Position numbers and translations under genes: made by a program. Positions 42,737 to 51,405 of a stretch of DNA of 64,000 nucleotides are shown in pieces. Numbering within the stretch: position 1 is the first letter of the stretch; each line of letters starts with the position of its first letter. The notes beneath the pieces were generated by a model. It ran no database searches. It had not been told where the DNA came from and was given only the letters and a program-made list of their open reading frames with translations. The stretch lies in contig VBKD01000174.1 in the NCBI GenBank assembly GCA_005888075.1, positions 4,061-68,060 on the forward strand. The letters are read 5' to 3'. This stretch comes from Chloroflexota bacterium. Its GTDB lineage: Bacteria; Chloroflexota; Dormibacteria; Dormibacterales; Dormibacteraceae.

Positions 42737-43290
42737 GCCGGAATTCCGCGAGAGCCATCGTGCGGCTGCCGGACCAGCACCGCAGCCTGGGTTCGGTTGC
42801 GGACGCCCAGCTTGAGGAAGATGTGCTCGACGTGCCGATTCACCGTCGAAATCGAGATCGCGAGACCGTGAGAGATGTCCCGGTTGGTCAGACCCGCTCG
42901 GATCATCCTCAATATCTGGCGCTCCCTCACCGTTAGCGTCTCCAACGAAGCCGGAGCACTGCCTGGAGTTCCTGTCGTGCGGCCTACGACCGATACGACG
43001 TTCGCCAGCAGGACCACCTCTCCATAAGAGAGCGCCAGCCAGACGGGCGTATCCGAGTGAGCGGCTCTTACGCGCTGGACGGCGGACATCGCCGCGTCGG
43101 CATCGTCGAAGTGGCAGTGAAGGATCACCCTGTCTACGGCCCGGCCCCGAATCGCGCTCTGGATCTCGTCCGGCGCGACCTGCCACCGCACGACGAAGCC
43201 CAGATCTTCAGCGGGAAAATCATCCGGGCTGTGTGAGGCGTATTCGACCAGCCCAATGGGCACAGGCCTTGCCGGTTCTCTCAGTTCCAT
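42733..43290 (-). CDS. LuxR-type regulator with degenerate receiver
   Basis: About 185 aa. The C-terminus is a NarL/LuxR HTH (LTVRERQILRMIRAGLTNRDIS, ISTVNRHVEHIFLKLGVRNR). The N-terminal 100 residues fold like a receiver, but the phosphoacceptor position reads VILHCHF rather than the usual VLLD, so it is probably not phosphorylated. ATG 43290 has GGGGGAA upstream. Divergent from a receiver protein. It may respond to a ligand or protein instead of phosphate. Confidence 0.85.
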   Translation of the reverse strand: MELREPARPVPIGLVEYASHSPDDFPAEDLGFVVRWQVAPDEIQSAIRGRAVDRVILHCHFDDADAAMSAVQRVRAAHSDTPVWLALSYGEVVLLANVVSVVGRTTGTPGSAPASLETLTVRERQILRMIRAGLTNRDISHGLAISISTVNRHVEHIFLKLGVRNRTQAAVLVRQPHDGSRGIPA

Positions 43291-43611
43291 CGTTCCCCCC
43301 AACCCTTGCAAGGTCCACGCCCTGTTGATTCGGGCCGCCACCATCCGCCGATTGCTGCACTGCTAATCAGATTTAATGACTCGCTTATCGTTACGCGATT
43401 AGCATCCGGCAAACGGATAGCACTTGTCCAATGCCGGTTCCGTATCGACACCATCACGTGTCGTATCACCGTGGCGGTTCGGCGTCTGTGTCGTCCGTAA
43501 TTGAGTGTTGTCCGCGGCGCCCGCCGGCGTCCCCGCATCCTCGGTAATCCGCACTGTCAGGGTCACCAATTGTCGTCTCTGAATTCCTCATCCATATTTG
43601 ATGGCGCGCAG
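43291..43611. promoter_or_regulatory. Divergent intergenic region with inverted repeats
   Basis: This 321-bp region separates two outward-facing regulators and is more AT-rich than its surroundings near 43360-43405. It contains CGACAC-CATCAC-GTGTCG (43446-43463), a perfect 6-6-6 inverted repeat holding CACGTG, and a looser pair GCTAATC (43362-43368)/GATTAGC (43397-43403). These are candidate regulator sites. I see no gene in it. Confidence 0.4.
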
Positions 43612-44016
43612 ATGGGCAACTGTTTTTCCGAGACCCGCCAGAGGGTTCTGCTCGTTGAAGACGACATTGCGACCGCCGACATGTATCGGCTTGGGCTCGA
43701 GATGTCGGGCTACGTTGTGGACGTGGCCGGGGACGGGGTTTCCGCCCTGCGAGTCGTGATTGAGGAGCACAAGACCGACGTCGTGGTGTTGGACTTGGGG
43801 CTTCCGCGGATGGGCGGCATCAGAGTCCTTGCGGCGCTTCAGGAGACGGGCTTCACGGCGGACATCCCCGTGATCGTCCTGTCCAACGACACGGAGGACT
43901 TTCCGGCGGCGCTTGGAGCCGGCGCGATCCAATGCCTGACGAAGTCAAGGACGACTCCGACCGAGCTGATCACCCGGATCCGAGGGGTCGCGGCCGAATA
44001 TTTGCGGGGCGCGTGA
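43612..44016 (+). CDS. Stand-alone response-regulator receiver
   Basis: About 134 aa. Complete receiver: LLVEDDIATADMY with the acidic pair, phosphoacceptor Asp in VVVLDLGLPRMGG, Ser in VLSND at the switch position, and Lys in LTKSRTTP. No output domain follows. ATG 43612 is chosen because the receiver starts shortly after; the frame stays open upstream to 43501 but that part looks non-coding. It is followed 15 bp later by the L,D-transpeptidase gene. A second, similar receiver is at 45.8 kb. Confidence 0.82.
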   Translation: MGNCFSETRQRVLLVEDDIATADMYRLGLEMSGYVVDVAGDGVSALRVVIEEHKTDVVVLDLGLPRMGGIRVLAALQETGFTADIPVIVLSNDTEDFPAALGAGAIQCLTKSRTTPTELITRIRGVAAEYLRGA

Positions 44017-44031
44017 CACCGAGCCCGAGCC

Positions 44032-44622
44032 ATGGGGACCGATCGGTTGCTCAGGCGGGTGATCCTAGCCGGACTGATCGTGTTGGCCGCGGGTGTGTTC
44101 AACCGATACGCGCTGGTATCCGGCGACAACGCAATCCGCCTCCCGTCCGAGGGTCAGCCCTTTTCGGCTTCTGAGGCGAATTGGAGCCGACGCTGGGCTG
44201 AGGCTGGCGGGGGCACCGGCGAATGCCGGCGGATCGAAATCGACCTGACCAGACAGGAGCTTGTCGCCTGGAGCTGTGGTCGCGTGTTCGTGTCGACGCC
44301 GATCACGTCCGGCATGCCTGGATTGCGGACGCCTACCGGCACCTTCGCAATCATCTGGAAGCAACGTGATGTCTACTTCCAGAGTCCGTGGCCACCAGAC
44401 AGCCCTTACTACTACCCGCCGATGTTCGTCGCGTACGCGCTGGAGTTCCTGGACGGCGGGTACTTCATTCACACGGATCCCGAGGAGCCGGCAAGCGCGT
44501 ACGGCGGAGGTTCAGAGAATGGTTCATACGCCAGCCACGGCTGCGTGCACGTGCCGGATGGGGCCATGTCAGGCCTCTTCAGCTGGGCGGCCACCGGAAC
44601 GACGGTGCAAATCCACTACTGA
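44032..44622 (+). CDS. YkuD-type L,D-transpeptidase
   Basis: About 196 aa. N-terminal hydrophobic segment (LLRRVILAGLIVLAAGVF) as anchor or signal, then a YkuD domain with IEIDLTRQELVAW, TPTGTFAI and the active site SHGCVHV (nucleophile Cys171, preceding His). It forms 3-3 cross-links in peptidoglycan or attaches proteins to it, outside the membrane. It lies 15 bp after a receiver gene, probably in one transcript. Confidence 0.9.
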   Translation: MGTDRLLRRVILAGLIVLAAGVFNRYALVSGDNAIRLPSEGQPFSASEANWSRRWAEAGGGTGECRRIEIDLTRQELVAWSCGRVFVSTPITSGMPGLRTPTGTFAIIWKQRDVYFQSPWPPDSPYYYPPMFVAYALEFLDGGYFIHTDPEEPASAYGGGSENGSYASHGCVHVPDGAMSGLFSWAATGTTVQIHY

Positions 44623-44642
44623 CCGGCGCCTGGAGCGTGGCG

Positions 44643-45612
44643 TCAGGCGACGAGGTGCTCCCAGCCTGCGACCCGACGGACCACCTTTTCGTAGTCGCCG
44701 ACCATCCGCTCGGTTGAGAAGCGCTCGCTCGCCCACTGCCGGCAGGCCAGAGGGCGCATCTCACCGAGGCGGTGGCACGCTTCGACCAGGTCGTCCTCAT
44801 CGTCCGAGAGGAATCCATGGGTGCCGCTGACCATCAGCTCGGGAAGGGAGCCTCGGGGTCTCGAGATGACTGGTGTCCCGCAAGCGAGGGACTCGATGAA
44901 GGTCAGGCCGAACGGCTCGTCCCACGCGACCGGCAGCAGAAGCGCCAACGCATCTCCGGCGGATTGCGATCTTGATCGCGGCGACCGGGTCTTTGTCTGG
45001 AGAGATCCGGCCGAGGAAAACCAGGTATCCACCCTTGCCCTGACCCAGCTGATAGGACTCGGAGAGGTCAAGGCCGTGATAAACCGTGCCGACCCAGGTG
45101 AGCGGCAAGCTGGACACCGGATTGCGCTGGGCATCGCTGATCGACACCAGGGCTCGATCCGGATAGTGGCCAAGCAGACGGCGCCACTCCGGTAGGTCGA
45201 GCCTGCCGTGCAGCGTCGTGATGACAGGCGCCTGCAGACGGCCGCCGGCAAGCCACGGCAGGGAGTCCACGTGCGAATGAATGACATGGAAGTCACCGGA
45301 CTCGCGCACGACCTCCTCAACCTGAAGGGCGCGGTACGCCAGCGGATCGGTCAGGTCCATCTCCCAAAGTGGAGCGGGGCTCACAGCCCGAAACTGGGCC
45401 GAGGTTTCCGATCCGCCGGGCCCGAAGAGCGTCACCTGATGGCCGCGCTTCACCAGGCCCTCGGTCAGCGCATGGACGACGCGCTCGGTGCCGCCGTAAT
45501 TCTCGGGTGGGATCCGCACGAACAGTGGAGCCACCTCAGCGATTCGGAGCCGAAGACCGCTCGCGGATCGGCGCCCGCGTGGGCGACCGGTGTGGGGGAC
45601 ATTCGCAGCCAT
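44643..45612 (-). pseudogene. GT4-family glycosyltransferase, deleted and frameshifted
   Basis: From ATG 45612 the frame encodes a GT4 N-terminus (LRIAEVAPLFVRIPPENYGG, GHQVTLFGPGG, HVIHSHVDSLPWL) up to LGRISPDKDPVAAIKIA. Near 44966-44980 the sequence jumps to another frame with the catalytic C-terminal part (LALLLPVAWDEPFGLTFIES, ACGTPVISRPRGSLPEL) ending at 44643. About 50 residues between these segments are missing. The junction lies at GCGATC-TT-GATCGC. The gene is therefore broken, or the sequence has a local error. When intact it would add sugar to an acceptor. Confidence 0.82.
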
Positions 45613-45779
45613 GGAGCTACCCGCGAAATGTGATTGACCATACCTCCCATCTCGCACTCGCCGTAACTGGTGATTTCGTGTCGCGAAGCTTTATCGCAAT
45701 TTCACCAATTGCTGGCTCTCTAGAGGCGCGGTTATGGTCGAGACAAGTCGGCATCGGGCTATTTGGGGGAAATCTGGCA

Positions 45780-46229
45780 ATGGCTTTTGCGAGGCCGTCG
45801 ACGTTGAAGTTCCGGATCATCAGTCGCCGAGATTCACGTGTCCTCTTGGTCGAGCGCGATCACGCGACGGCAGAGATGTACAAGCTGGGTCTGCTTTTGC
45901 AGGGTTTCTCGGTGGATGTGGCTGCCGACGGCGAAGAGGGTATTCAGAGAGTCCTCGGCGGAGAGCTGCCTGATGTCATCGTCCTGGACCTGGGCTTGCC
46001 GAGGATCGATCAATGGACGCCCCGGAAGGATGAGCTCGAAATGCTCGCCACGCTCCGGTCCCTTCGACTGACCCAATCGATTCCGGTCGTGGCCTTGTCG
46101 AATAACCCTGAGGGCTTTGACGACGCCCTGCAGCATGGCGCCACCGAATGCATCGCGAAGTGGCGGATCACGCCGAGGGACCTGGCCACTGAGGTTCACA
46201 GCCTGGTGCGCCGGTCCGATGAGTTTTGA
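45780..46229 (+). CDS. Stand-alone response-regulator receiver (second)
   Basis: About 149 aa. Receiver with LLVERDHATAEMYKLGLLLQG, phosphoacceptor Asp in VIVLDLGLPRIDQW, switch Ser in ALSNNPEGF and Lys in IAKWRITP. One of the paired acidic residues is Arg (VERD). Clearly paralogous to the receiver at 43.6 kb. GGGGGAAA precedes ATG 45780. It overlaps the HdeD-like gene by 11 bp. No output domain, so it probably relays to or modulates a kinase elsewhere. Confidence 0.82.
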   Translation: MAFARPSTLKFRIISRRDSRVLLVERDHATAEMYKLGLLLQGFSVDVAADGEEGIQRVLGGELPDVIVLDLGLPRIDQWTPRKDELEMLATLRSLRLTQSIPVVALSNNPEGFDDALQHGATECIAKWRITPRDLATEVHSLVRRSDEF

Positions 46230-46872
46230 CGTTGAGATTGCCGGGGGGTTAGCGAGAGGGAGAGAGGGTCGGCCTCCGGTTACAGCCTGGCGGACGCAGT
46301 CGATCGCCACGGAGGTCGTCGGCAACTGGTGGGCGCTGGCCACGCGCGGCGTGGTCAGCGTCGCCTTCGGAGTCGCGGCGCTCGCCTGGACCGGGATCAC
46401 AGTGGTCGGCCTGGCGGGACTCGTCTCAATTTATCTTCTGACAAGCGGCGCCTTTGCGCTGATAGGCGGCTCGGATGGGCACTCCTGGCCGATGATGCTC
46501 GAAGGCGCCGTCGACATCTTTGCGGGGATCGTCCTGCTGGGCTGGACGGGCATCAGCTCCCTCACGCCGATGCTCTTTGTGGCCGGCTGGGCGGTGACGG
46601 TGGGTGCGGTCCAGATTTGGGGCGCTTTCCTCATGAGTGAGCCGGTCGCGCGCGGGTGGCCGCTCATGCTGACCGGAATCGCGTCGATGGTCTTCGCGAT
46701 CGTGATCGTCGCGTATAAGTGGGTGGAGCTGCCGGCCAGGTTCGCCGTCATGGGCGAATACGCGGTGTTCTCGGGTGTGCTCGCGCTGGTGATGGCCGCG
46801 GGGATGATTGCCCGGACGTTCGCGAGTTGGCGAGAGGCGCGCATGACAACGACCCACCGGTTGGAGCCGTGA
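46219..46872 (+). CDS. HdeD-family (DUF308) membrane protein
   Basis: About 217 aa with six short helices in repeat pairs (ALATRGVVSVAFGVAALAW, MMLEGAVDIFAGIVLLGW, LMLTGIASMVFAIVIVAYKW), the DUF308/HdeD pattern associated with acid resistance in E. coli. ATG 46219 overlaps the receiver 3' end, and its stop overlaps the MscS gene by GTGA. Exact function unproven in the family. Confidence 0.85.
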   Translation: MSFDVEIAGGLARGREGRPPVTAWRTQSIATEVVGNWWALATRGVVSVAFGVAALAWTGITVVGLAGLVSIYLLTSGAFALIGGSDGHSWPMMLEGAVDIFAGIVLLGWTGISSLTPMLFVAGWAVTVGAVQIWGAFLMSEPVARGWPLMLTGIASMVFAIVIVAYKWVELPARFAVMGEYAVFSGVLALVMAAGMIARTFASWREARMTTTHRLEP

Positions 46873-47969
46873 CGACTGCCCTGGCGGTCGCTGAAAGCGT
46901 TATCGGCAGTCCGGCAATTCTGCTCGTAGCGATCCTCATCGCCCTGGCCATCGTCGAGATCTTCTTTCACTTCCTCAGGCGCGTTGGGCGTCGGTGGTCC
47001 GACCGCAGCGTCGCCATCGCGATCAGCCGTCGAGGTTGGTGGCCCGGGCGTGTTCTGCTGCCGTCCGCTGCGTGCGAGCTGGTCCTTCCCATCTCGAACA
47101 TTCCTCCACCGATGTACGGCATCGTGCAGCACGTAATCACCCTGGTGATTATCGGAGCCACGGCATGGGCGATCGTCGCCCTTTCCTTCGCTCTTGAAGA
47201 TGTAGCCGTAGCGCGGTTTCGAATCGACGTCCAGGACAACTTCAGGGCGCGACGCGTGCGTACCCGCGTCAACGTGTCGCGCCGCATAACTGTTGTCGTC
47301 GCCAGCGTGCTGGCGCTCGCTGCCAGTCTGACAACCTTCGACAGCGTGCGGTCGCTTGGGGCCAGCCTGCTCGCCTCGGCAGGAATTGCCGCTGTGATCA
47401 TCGGGATCGCCGCCCGGCCGACCCTGTCCAATCTGATCGCGGGACTGCAGATCTCTTTTGCCGAACCAGTGCGAATCGACGACGTGGTTGTGGTCGAAGG
47501 CGAGTGGGGACGGGTGGACGAGATAACGCTGAACTACATCGTGGTGCACACGTGGGATGAACGATCCTTGGTGCTTCCAGTCACGTACTTTCTCGACCGT
47601 CCATTCCAGAACTGGACACGGCACTCGGCTCACTTGGTGGCGGCGGTCAATGTAGCTGTCGACTTCACCATTCCGGTTGAGACGGTCCGCGACCAACTTC
47701 GGATGATCCTGGAACGGTCTCAGCTGTGGGATCGACGAAGTTGGAACCTGCAGGTCACGGACATCGGCAAAGACGCGGTCGAGCTTCGCGCTCTTATGAC
47801 GGCGCGGGACGCGGGAACGGCGTGGGACTTGCGCTGCGAGGTGCGCGAGGAACTGCTCAAGTTTCTACAACAAAGGCTCCAAAGCGGATTGCCAAGGCGG
47901 CGGATCGACGTCATGGAAAACCGAATCGAGGCCTACGCCGAGCAATTGGCACACGGAAACCATCGATGA
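46869..47969 (+). CDS. MscS-type mechanosensitive channel
   Basis: About 366 aa. N-terminal helices, then the pore helix and beta domain: SLGASLLASAGIAAVIIGIA, PTLSNLIAGLQISFAEPVRIDD, VEGEWGRVDEITLNYIVV. It releases solutes on hypo-osmotic shock. GTG 46869 overlaps the HdeD stop, so the two are coupled. With TreT-like and Hsp20 genes following, the group looks stress-related. Confidence 0.9.
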   Translation: MTTALAVAESVIGSPAILLVAILIALAIVEIFFHFLRRVGRRWSDRSVAIAISRRGWWPGRVLLPSAACELVLPISNIPPPMYGIVQHVITLVIIGATAWAIVALSFALEDVAVARFRIDVQDNFRARRVRTRVNVSRRITVVVASVLALAASLTTFDSVRSLGASLLASAGIAAVIIGIAARPTLSNLIAGLQISFAEPVRIDDVVVVEGEWGRVDEITLNYIVVHTWDERSLVLPVTYFLDRPFQNWTRHSAHLVAAVNVAVDFTIPVETVRDQLRMILERSQLWDRRSWNLQVTDIGKDAVELRALMTARDAGTAWDLRCEVREELLKFLQQRLQSGLPRRRIDVMENRIEAYAEQLAHGNHR

Positions 47970-48003
47970 ATGCTTCGGTAACGGGTCGGATGGTTCCGAC
48001 GTG

Positions 48004-49482
48004 ATGGAGCCTCGCGGGCTGCCTTTCAGCGAAGGCTGGCCGGTCGGTGTCGCCGTCTATCACCCGCATCTGGTTGAGGTGCCGGTCACGGCCGTCTCGC
48101 CCGGCCTGTTCAAACAAGTCTTGAGTCCATCCGCGTTTCGGGATCTGGTCGCGGCCCTCGTGGGAGCGAGGTCGAGACTTGGGCAGAGGGTGGTCTGGAA
48201 CGTGAACTCGACCTCACGAGGCGGGGGCGTCGCCGAGATGCTCCAGTCCCTGATCGCGTACGCGCGTGGCGCAGGCATCGACATCCGCTGGTTGGTGATC
48301 CAGGGGAACCCTGAATTCTTCAGAGTCACCAAGCGGATCCACAACCAGATCCAGGGCTTCCCGGGGGACGGGGGAGAGCTGGGCGATAGGGAACACGACG
48401 CTTACGAGCAGTCACTGCTGGACTCTGGCCGTGAGCTCAAAGGCATGGTTCGCCCGGGCGACATCGTCCTGCTGCACGATCCTCAGACCGCCGGCCTCGC
48501 ACCAGAGCTGAAGGAGGCCGGAGCCAGAGTGGTCTGGCGATGCCATGTAGGCATTGATTCGCCAAACGAGTGGGCGCTCAAGGCCTGGGAATTCCTGGGC
48601 CCCTACCTTCAGGACGCGGACGTGTATGTGTTCTCCCGCTCCACCTTTGCATGGAAGGCTCTCGATCCGGCGAAGATCGCGATCATTCCGCCGTCAATCG
48701 ACCCGTTCACGCCCAAGAACAACGTGCTCACTCAAGCCAGGATTGCGGCCATTCTGATCCAGGCGGGTCTGCTGAACGGGTATGCGGCCGCAACGCCTTA
48801 CTACGTTCGCCCCACCGGCACCATCGGGCTGGTGGAACGGCGTGCCGAGATCCTCGAGGTAGCGACGCCGCGCCCATACGAGCGACTGGTGGTGCAGGTC
48901 TCGCGGTGGGACCGGCTGAAGGATCCACTCGGCGTTCTGAACGGATTCGTCAACCACGTGGCGCGTGAACACGGAGCTCACCTGGTGCTCGCCGGGCCCG
49001 AGGTCGGGGCGGTCGCGGATGATCCCGAAGGCGCTGTGGTGCTCGATGAGGTAACGCAGGCCTGGAGAGCGCTGCCTGAATCGGAACGCGAGCGGGTGCA
49101 CCTCGTGTGTCTGCCAATGCAGGATGCCGAAGAAAACGCGGTGATCGTCAACGCACTCCAGAGGCGCGCTGAGGTCGTGGTCCAGAAGAGCCTCGCCGAA
49201 GGGTTCGGGCTGACCGTCTCGGAGGCCATGTGGAAAGGGCGCCCTGTGGTCGCCAGCAGGATCGGAGGGATCCAGGACCAGGTCGAGCAAGACAAGACCG
49301 GCCTGCTGCTCAACGATCCGACCGACCTTCAAGAGTTTGGTGCGGCGGTCTCACATCTCCTGATTGACGCGGACCGCGCCAATCAGATGGGGGCGGCCGC
49401 CGAGGAACATGTGCGAGAGAACTTTCTCAACGACCGCCACCTCAAGCAATACGCGGACCTGCTCGGGCGCCTGGATCGATGA
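48004..49482 (+). CDS. GT4 trehalose synthase-like glycosyltransferase (TreT type)
   Basis: About 492 aa. WNVNSTSRGGGVAEMLQSL near the start and PEFFRVTKRIHNQIQG are signature segments of the TreT/trehalose phosphorylase GT4 family; C-terminal EGFGLTVSEAMWKGRPVVASRIGGIQDQV holds the catalytic acid pair and nucleotide site. It is longer than the usual 400-or-so residues, with extra sequence around residues 240-280. TreT joins NDP-glucose to glucose to form trehalose. ATG 48004 follows the MscS gene by 34 bp; GTG 48001 is equally possible. Confidence 0.85.
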   Translation: MEPRGLPFSEGWPVGVAVYHPHLVEVPVTAVSPGLFKQVLSPSAFRDLVAALVGARSRLGQRVVWNVNSTSRGGGVAEMLQSLIAYARGAGIDIRWLVIQGNPEFFRVTKRIHNQIQGFPGDGGELGDREHDAYEQSLLDSGRELKGMVRPGDIVLLHDPQTAGLAPELKEAGARVVWRCHVGIDSPNEWALKAWEFLGPYLQDADVYVFSRSTFAWKALDPAKIAIIPPSIDPFTPKNNVLTQARIAAILIQAGLLNGYAAATPYYVRPTGTIGLVERRAEILEVATPRPYERLVVQVSRWDRLKDPLGVLNGFVNHVAREHGAHLVLAGPEVGAVADDPEGAVVLDEVTQAWRALPESERERVHLVCLPMQDAEENAVIVNALQRRAEVVVQKSLAEGFGLTVSEAMWKGRPVVASRIGGIQDQVEQDKTGLLLNDPTDLQEFGAAVSHLLIDADRANQMGAAAEEHVRENFLNDRHLKQYADLLGRLDR

Positions 49483-49526
49483 ACCGAGCGTTGCCGGCGG
49501 CCATTTGAACAGCTAGGAGGCATGGT

Positions 49527-49991
49527 ATGGCGATCGATCGTTGGAGTCCGTTTGGTGAGCTGACCAGTCTGCAGGCCAGGATGGATCGGCTGTTCGATGA
49601 GCTGTCGGATACAGGTTCAGCCGGCCTGATGCCGACGTTTCGCCTTCCGATCGACGTGGCGGAAACGGACAACAGCTACCTCATCAAGGCACCTGTTCCT
49701 GGGTTCAAGCCGGAAGACGTGGAGGTAACCGTCACCGGCAACACGCTCTCGATCAATACGAAACACTCCGAGGAGAAGACGGAGCAGGAAGACAACTACC
49801 TCAGGCGTGAGATGGCGTATGGAAACTTCCAGCGCCAGATCATGCTCCCCCAGGATGCGCGGGCGGAGAACATCAAAGCCACATTCGACAAGGGGGTGCT
49901 GACGGTTGAGGTGCCGCGCACTCCAAAACCGAGGCCGCAGCGAATCGAGGTGCGCGCCGAGGGGCAGAAGCAGGAGAAATCAGTGGCCTGA
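49527..49991 (+). CDS. Hsp20-family small heat-shock protein
   Basis: About 154 aa. Alpha-crystallin domain from about residue 45 (DVAETDNSYLIKAPVPGF, VTGNTLSINTKHSEEKT, LPQDARAENIKATFDKGVL) and the C-terminal anchoring tail after VEVPRT. Acts as ATP-independent holdase for unfolding proteins. AGGAGG before ATG 49527 predicts efficient translation. A hairpin terminator follows the stop. No CIRCE element seen in the short upstream spacer. Confidence 0.93.
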   Translation: MAIDRWSPFGELTSLQARMDRLFDELSDTGSAGLMPTFRLPIDVAETDNSYLIKAPVPGFKPEDVEVTVTGNTLSINTKHSEEKTEQEDNYLRREMAYGNFQRQIMLPQDARAENIKATFDKGVLTVEVPRTPKPRPQRIEVRAEGQKQEKSVA

Positions 49992-50006
49992 CGGCCAGCG
50001 GTTAAT

Positions 50007-50035
50007 GGGCCGCCGCCGAACACCCGCGGCGGCCC
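50007..50035 (+). terminator. Terminator downstream of hsp20
   Basis: GGGCCGCCGC (50007-50016) pairs with GCGGCGGCCC (50026-50035), 10 bp with a 9-nt loop, 16 bp after the hsp20 stop. No strong T run follows. Confidence 0.55.
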
Positions 50036-50073
50036 GCATCCAACCACGTAACCAACCTTGGTACTCCCGGGAG

Positions 50074-50100
50074 CCGGCCGCCGCGCCAAGCGGCGGCCGG
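50074..50100 (-). terminator. Terminator downstream of ScyD/ScyE-like gene
   Basis: CCGGCCGCCGC (50074-50084) pairs with GCGGCGGCCGG (50090-50100), 11 bp with a 5-nt loop, just past the stop of the convergent leftward gene. With the hsp20 hairpin it insulates the two transcripts. Confidence 0.5.
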
Positions 50101-50109
50101 TCGATCAGA

Positions 50110-51243
50110 TCAATCCTCGCGTGACAGACGCAAGACCATTCCGTTCGCGGTTGTGGAGAAGGCGCCGTTCACCGTCACGTAGATGGCTCCGTCGCGACCC
50201 TGTGCGATTCCGGCGGGAAATGGAATCTGTCCTCCGCCGATGTGCTGTGGGTGCTTCGGATCGTTGTGACGAATGCGCACGACATCGCCGGGAGGCCCTG
50301 CCGCGTTGGAATTGAACATCTCGGTCGCCCAGAAGTTGCCGGAGCGATCGAACGCGCATGAGGTGATGGTCGTCAAACCGGTGGACCAAACCTTGGCCGC
50401 TTCGAAGACTCCTGCGTTGCCATCGAGACTGATGCGGTACACCTTGGACCAACCCTGGTTGGGATCGGTGAAGTTGCGCAGCAAGTCCAGTGTTCCGACA
50501 TACAGGGCTCCGTCTGGACCCTGCGCGGCGCACGTTGGCGTGGCGTCGGCGCTCGGCAAGCCGGCGACCGGCGTCGGGTTCGGAATGTACGCGATCAGAT
50601 GGTTCGTCCCATCCGCCCCGACCCAGCTCACGGTGTTGGCGCCGGCGTCGACGACGATGACGACGCTCGAGTTCTTGTCACCCCGCGCCACCAGCACGCC
50701 GTAAGGGTTCGAGTCCGGGAAATCGTTCGGGGCGAGGTTCTTGTGTGCATTGGTCCACTCCCATTGCTGGTCCCCGACATCGCTGCGATCAGTCGCGGCG
50801 CCGTTGGCCGGGTTCAGCTGGTAGAGGTGTCCGATCTGCGGCGCCGGGACCTCGTGGTGGTTGAGGCCCATGATCATCAAGACCTGGCTGCCTCGTGCGC
50901 TCATGCCCGAGGGACCGATCGTTTCGGGCGCGCCGTGCGCGTGCGTGTAGGCGGAGTTGAAGCCCTTGGACCAAGATCTGGACCAGGTGTCCTCCGCAAG
51001 CTTGTACTTGTCAACCGCTCCGGTGGTCGTCAGCCCTGCGAAATCGGCGCCAGGCAAGCCGGCTTCCGCCACGTACATCGCTCCGCTTCCGTCGAACGTT
51101 ATCCCTCGCGGATTCTTCAAGTTCCATATAACCGGACTGACTTCCCATGACGGGCCTGCCGCGAAGGCGCTTCCAGTGGCCAGGAACAGCGAGCCTGCCA
51201 GCGCCAGAGCGCCTGCGATGAGCACATGTTTGGATCGATGCAT
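50110..51243 (-). CDS. ScyD/ScyE-like secreted beta-propeller protein
   Basis: About 377 aa. Signal peptide (ALALAGSLFLATGSAFA) then repeated propeller blades marked by LKNPRGITFDGSGAMYVAE, GPDGALYVGTL and CAFDRSGNFWATEMF. The layout matches the ScyD/ScyE family of NHL-type secreted proteins, named from scytonemin gene clusters but widespread without known role. AGGAGAGGAA precedes ATG 51243. Followed by a hairpin terminator. Confidence 0.82.
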   Translation of the reverse strand: MHRSKHVLIAGALALAGSLFLATGSAFAAGPSWEVSPVIWNLKNPRGITFDGSGAMYVAEAGLPGADFAGLTTTGAVDKYKLAEDTWSRSWSKGFNSAYTHAHGAPETIGPSGMSARGSQVLMIMGLNHHEVPAPQIGHLYQLNPANGAATDRSDVGDQQWEWTNAHKNLAPNDFPDSNPYGVLVARGDKNSSVVIVVDAGANTVSWVGADGTNHLIAYIPNPTPVAGLPSADATPTCAAQGPDGALYVGTLDLLRNFTDPNQGWSKVYRISLDGNAGVFEAAKVWSTGLTTITSCAFDRSGNFWATEMFNSNAAGPPGDVVRIRHNDPKHPQHIGGGQIPFPAGIAQGRDGAIYVTVNGAFSTTANGMVLRLSRED

Positions 51244-51405
51244 ACGAGTTCCTCTCCTAGCAAAAGGTCACGAACCCATCGGCGCGGCGCGCCAGACGCC
51301 ACCTCTCTCTGGCACGCTCCGTGTCCCGGCGGTCGGGGCAAGCCTAACTCCCGCCGGACGGAAATGAACTAGGACAAGACTCCCACTCCCTCTGAGCGGG
51401 TTGGA

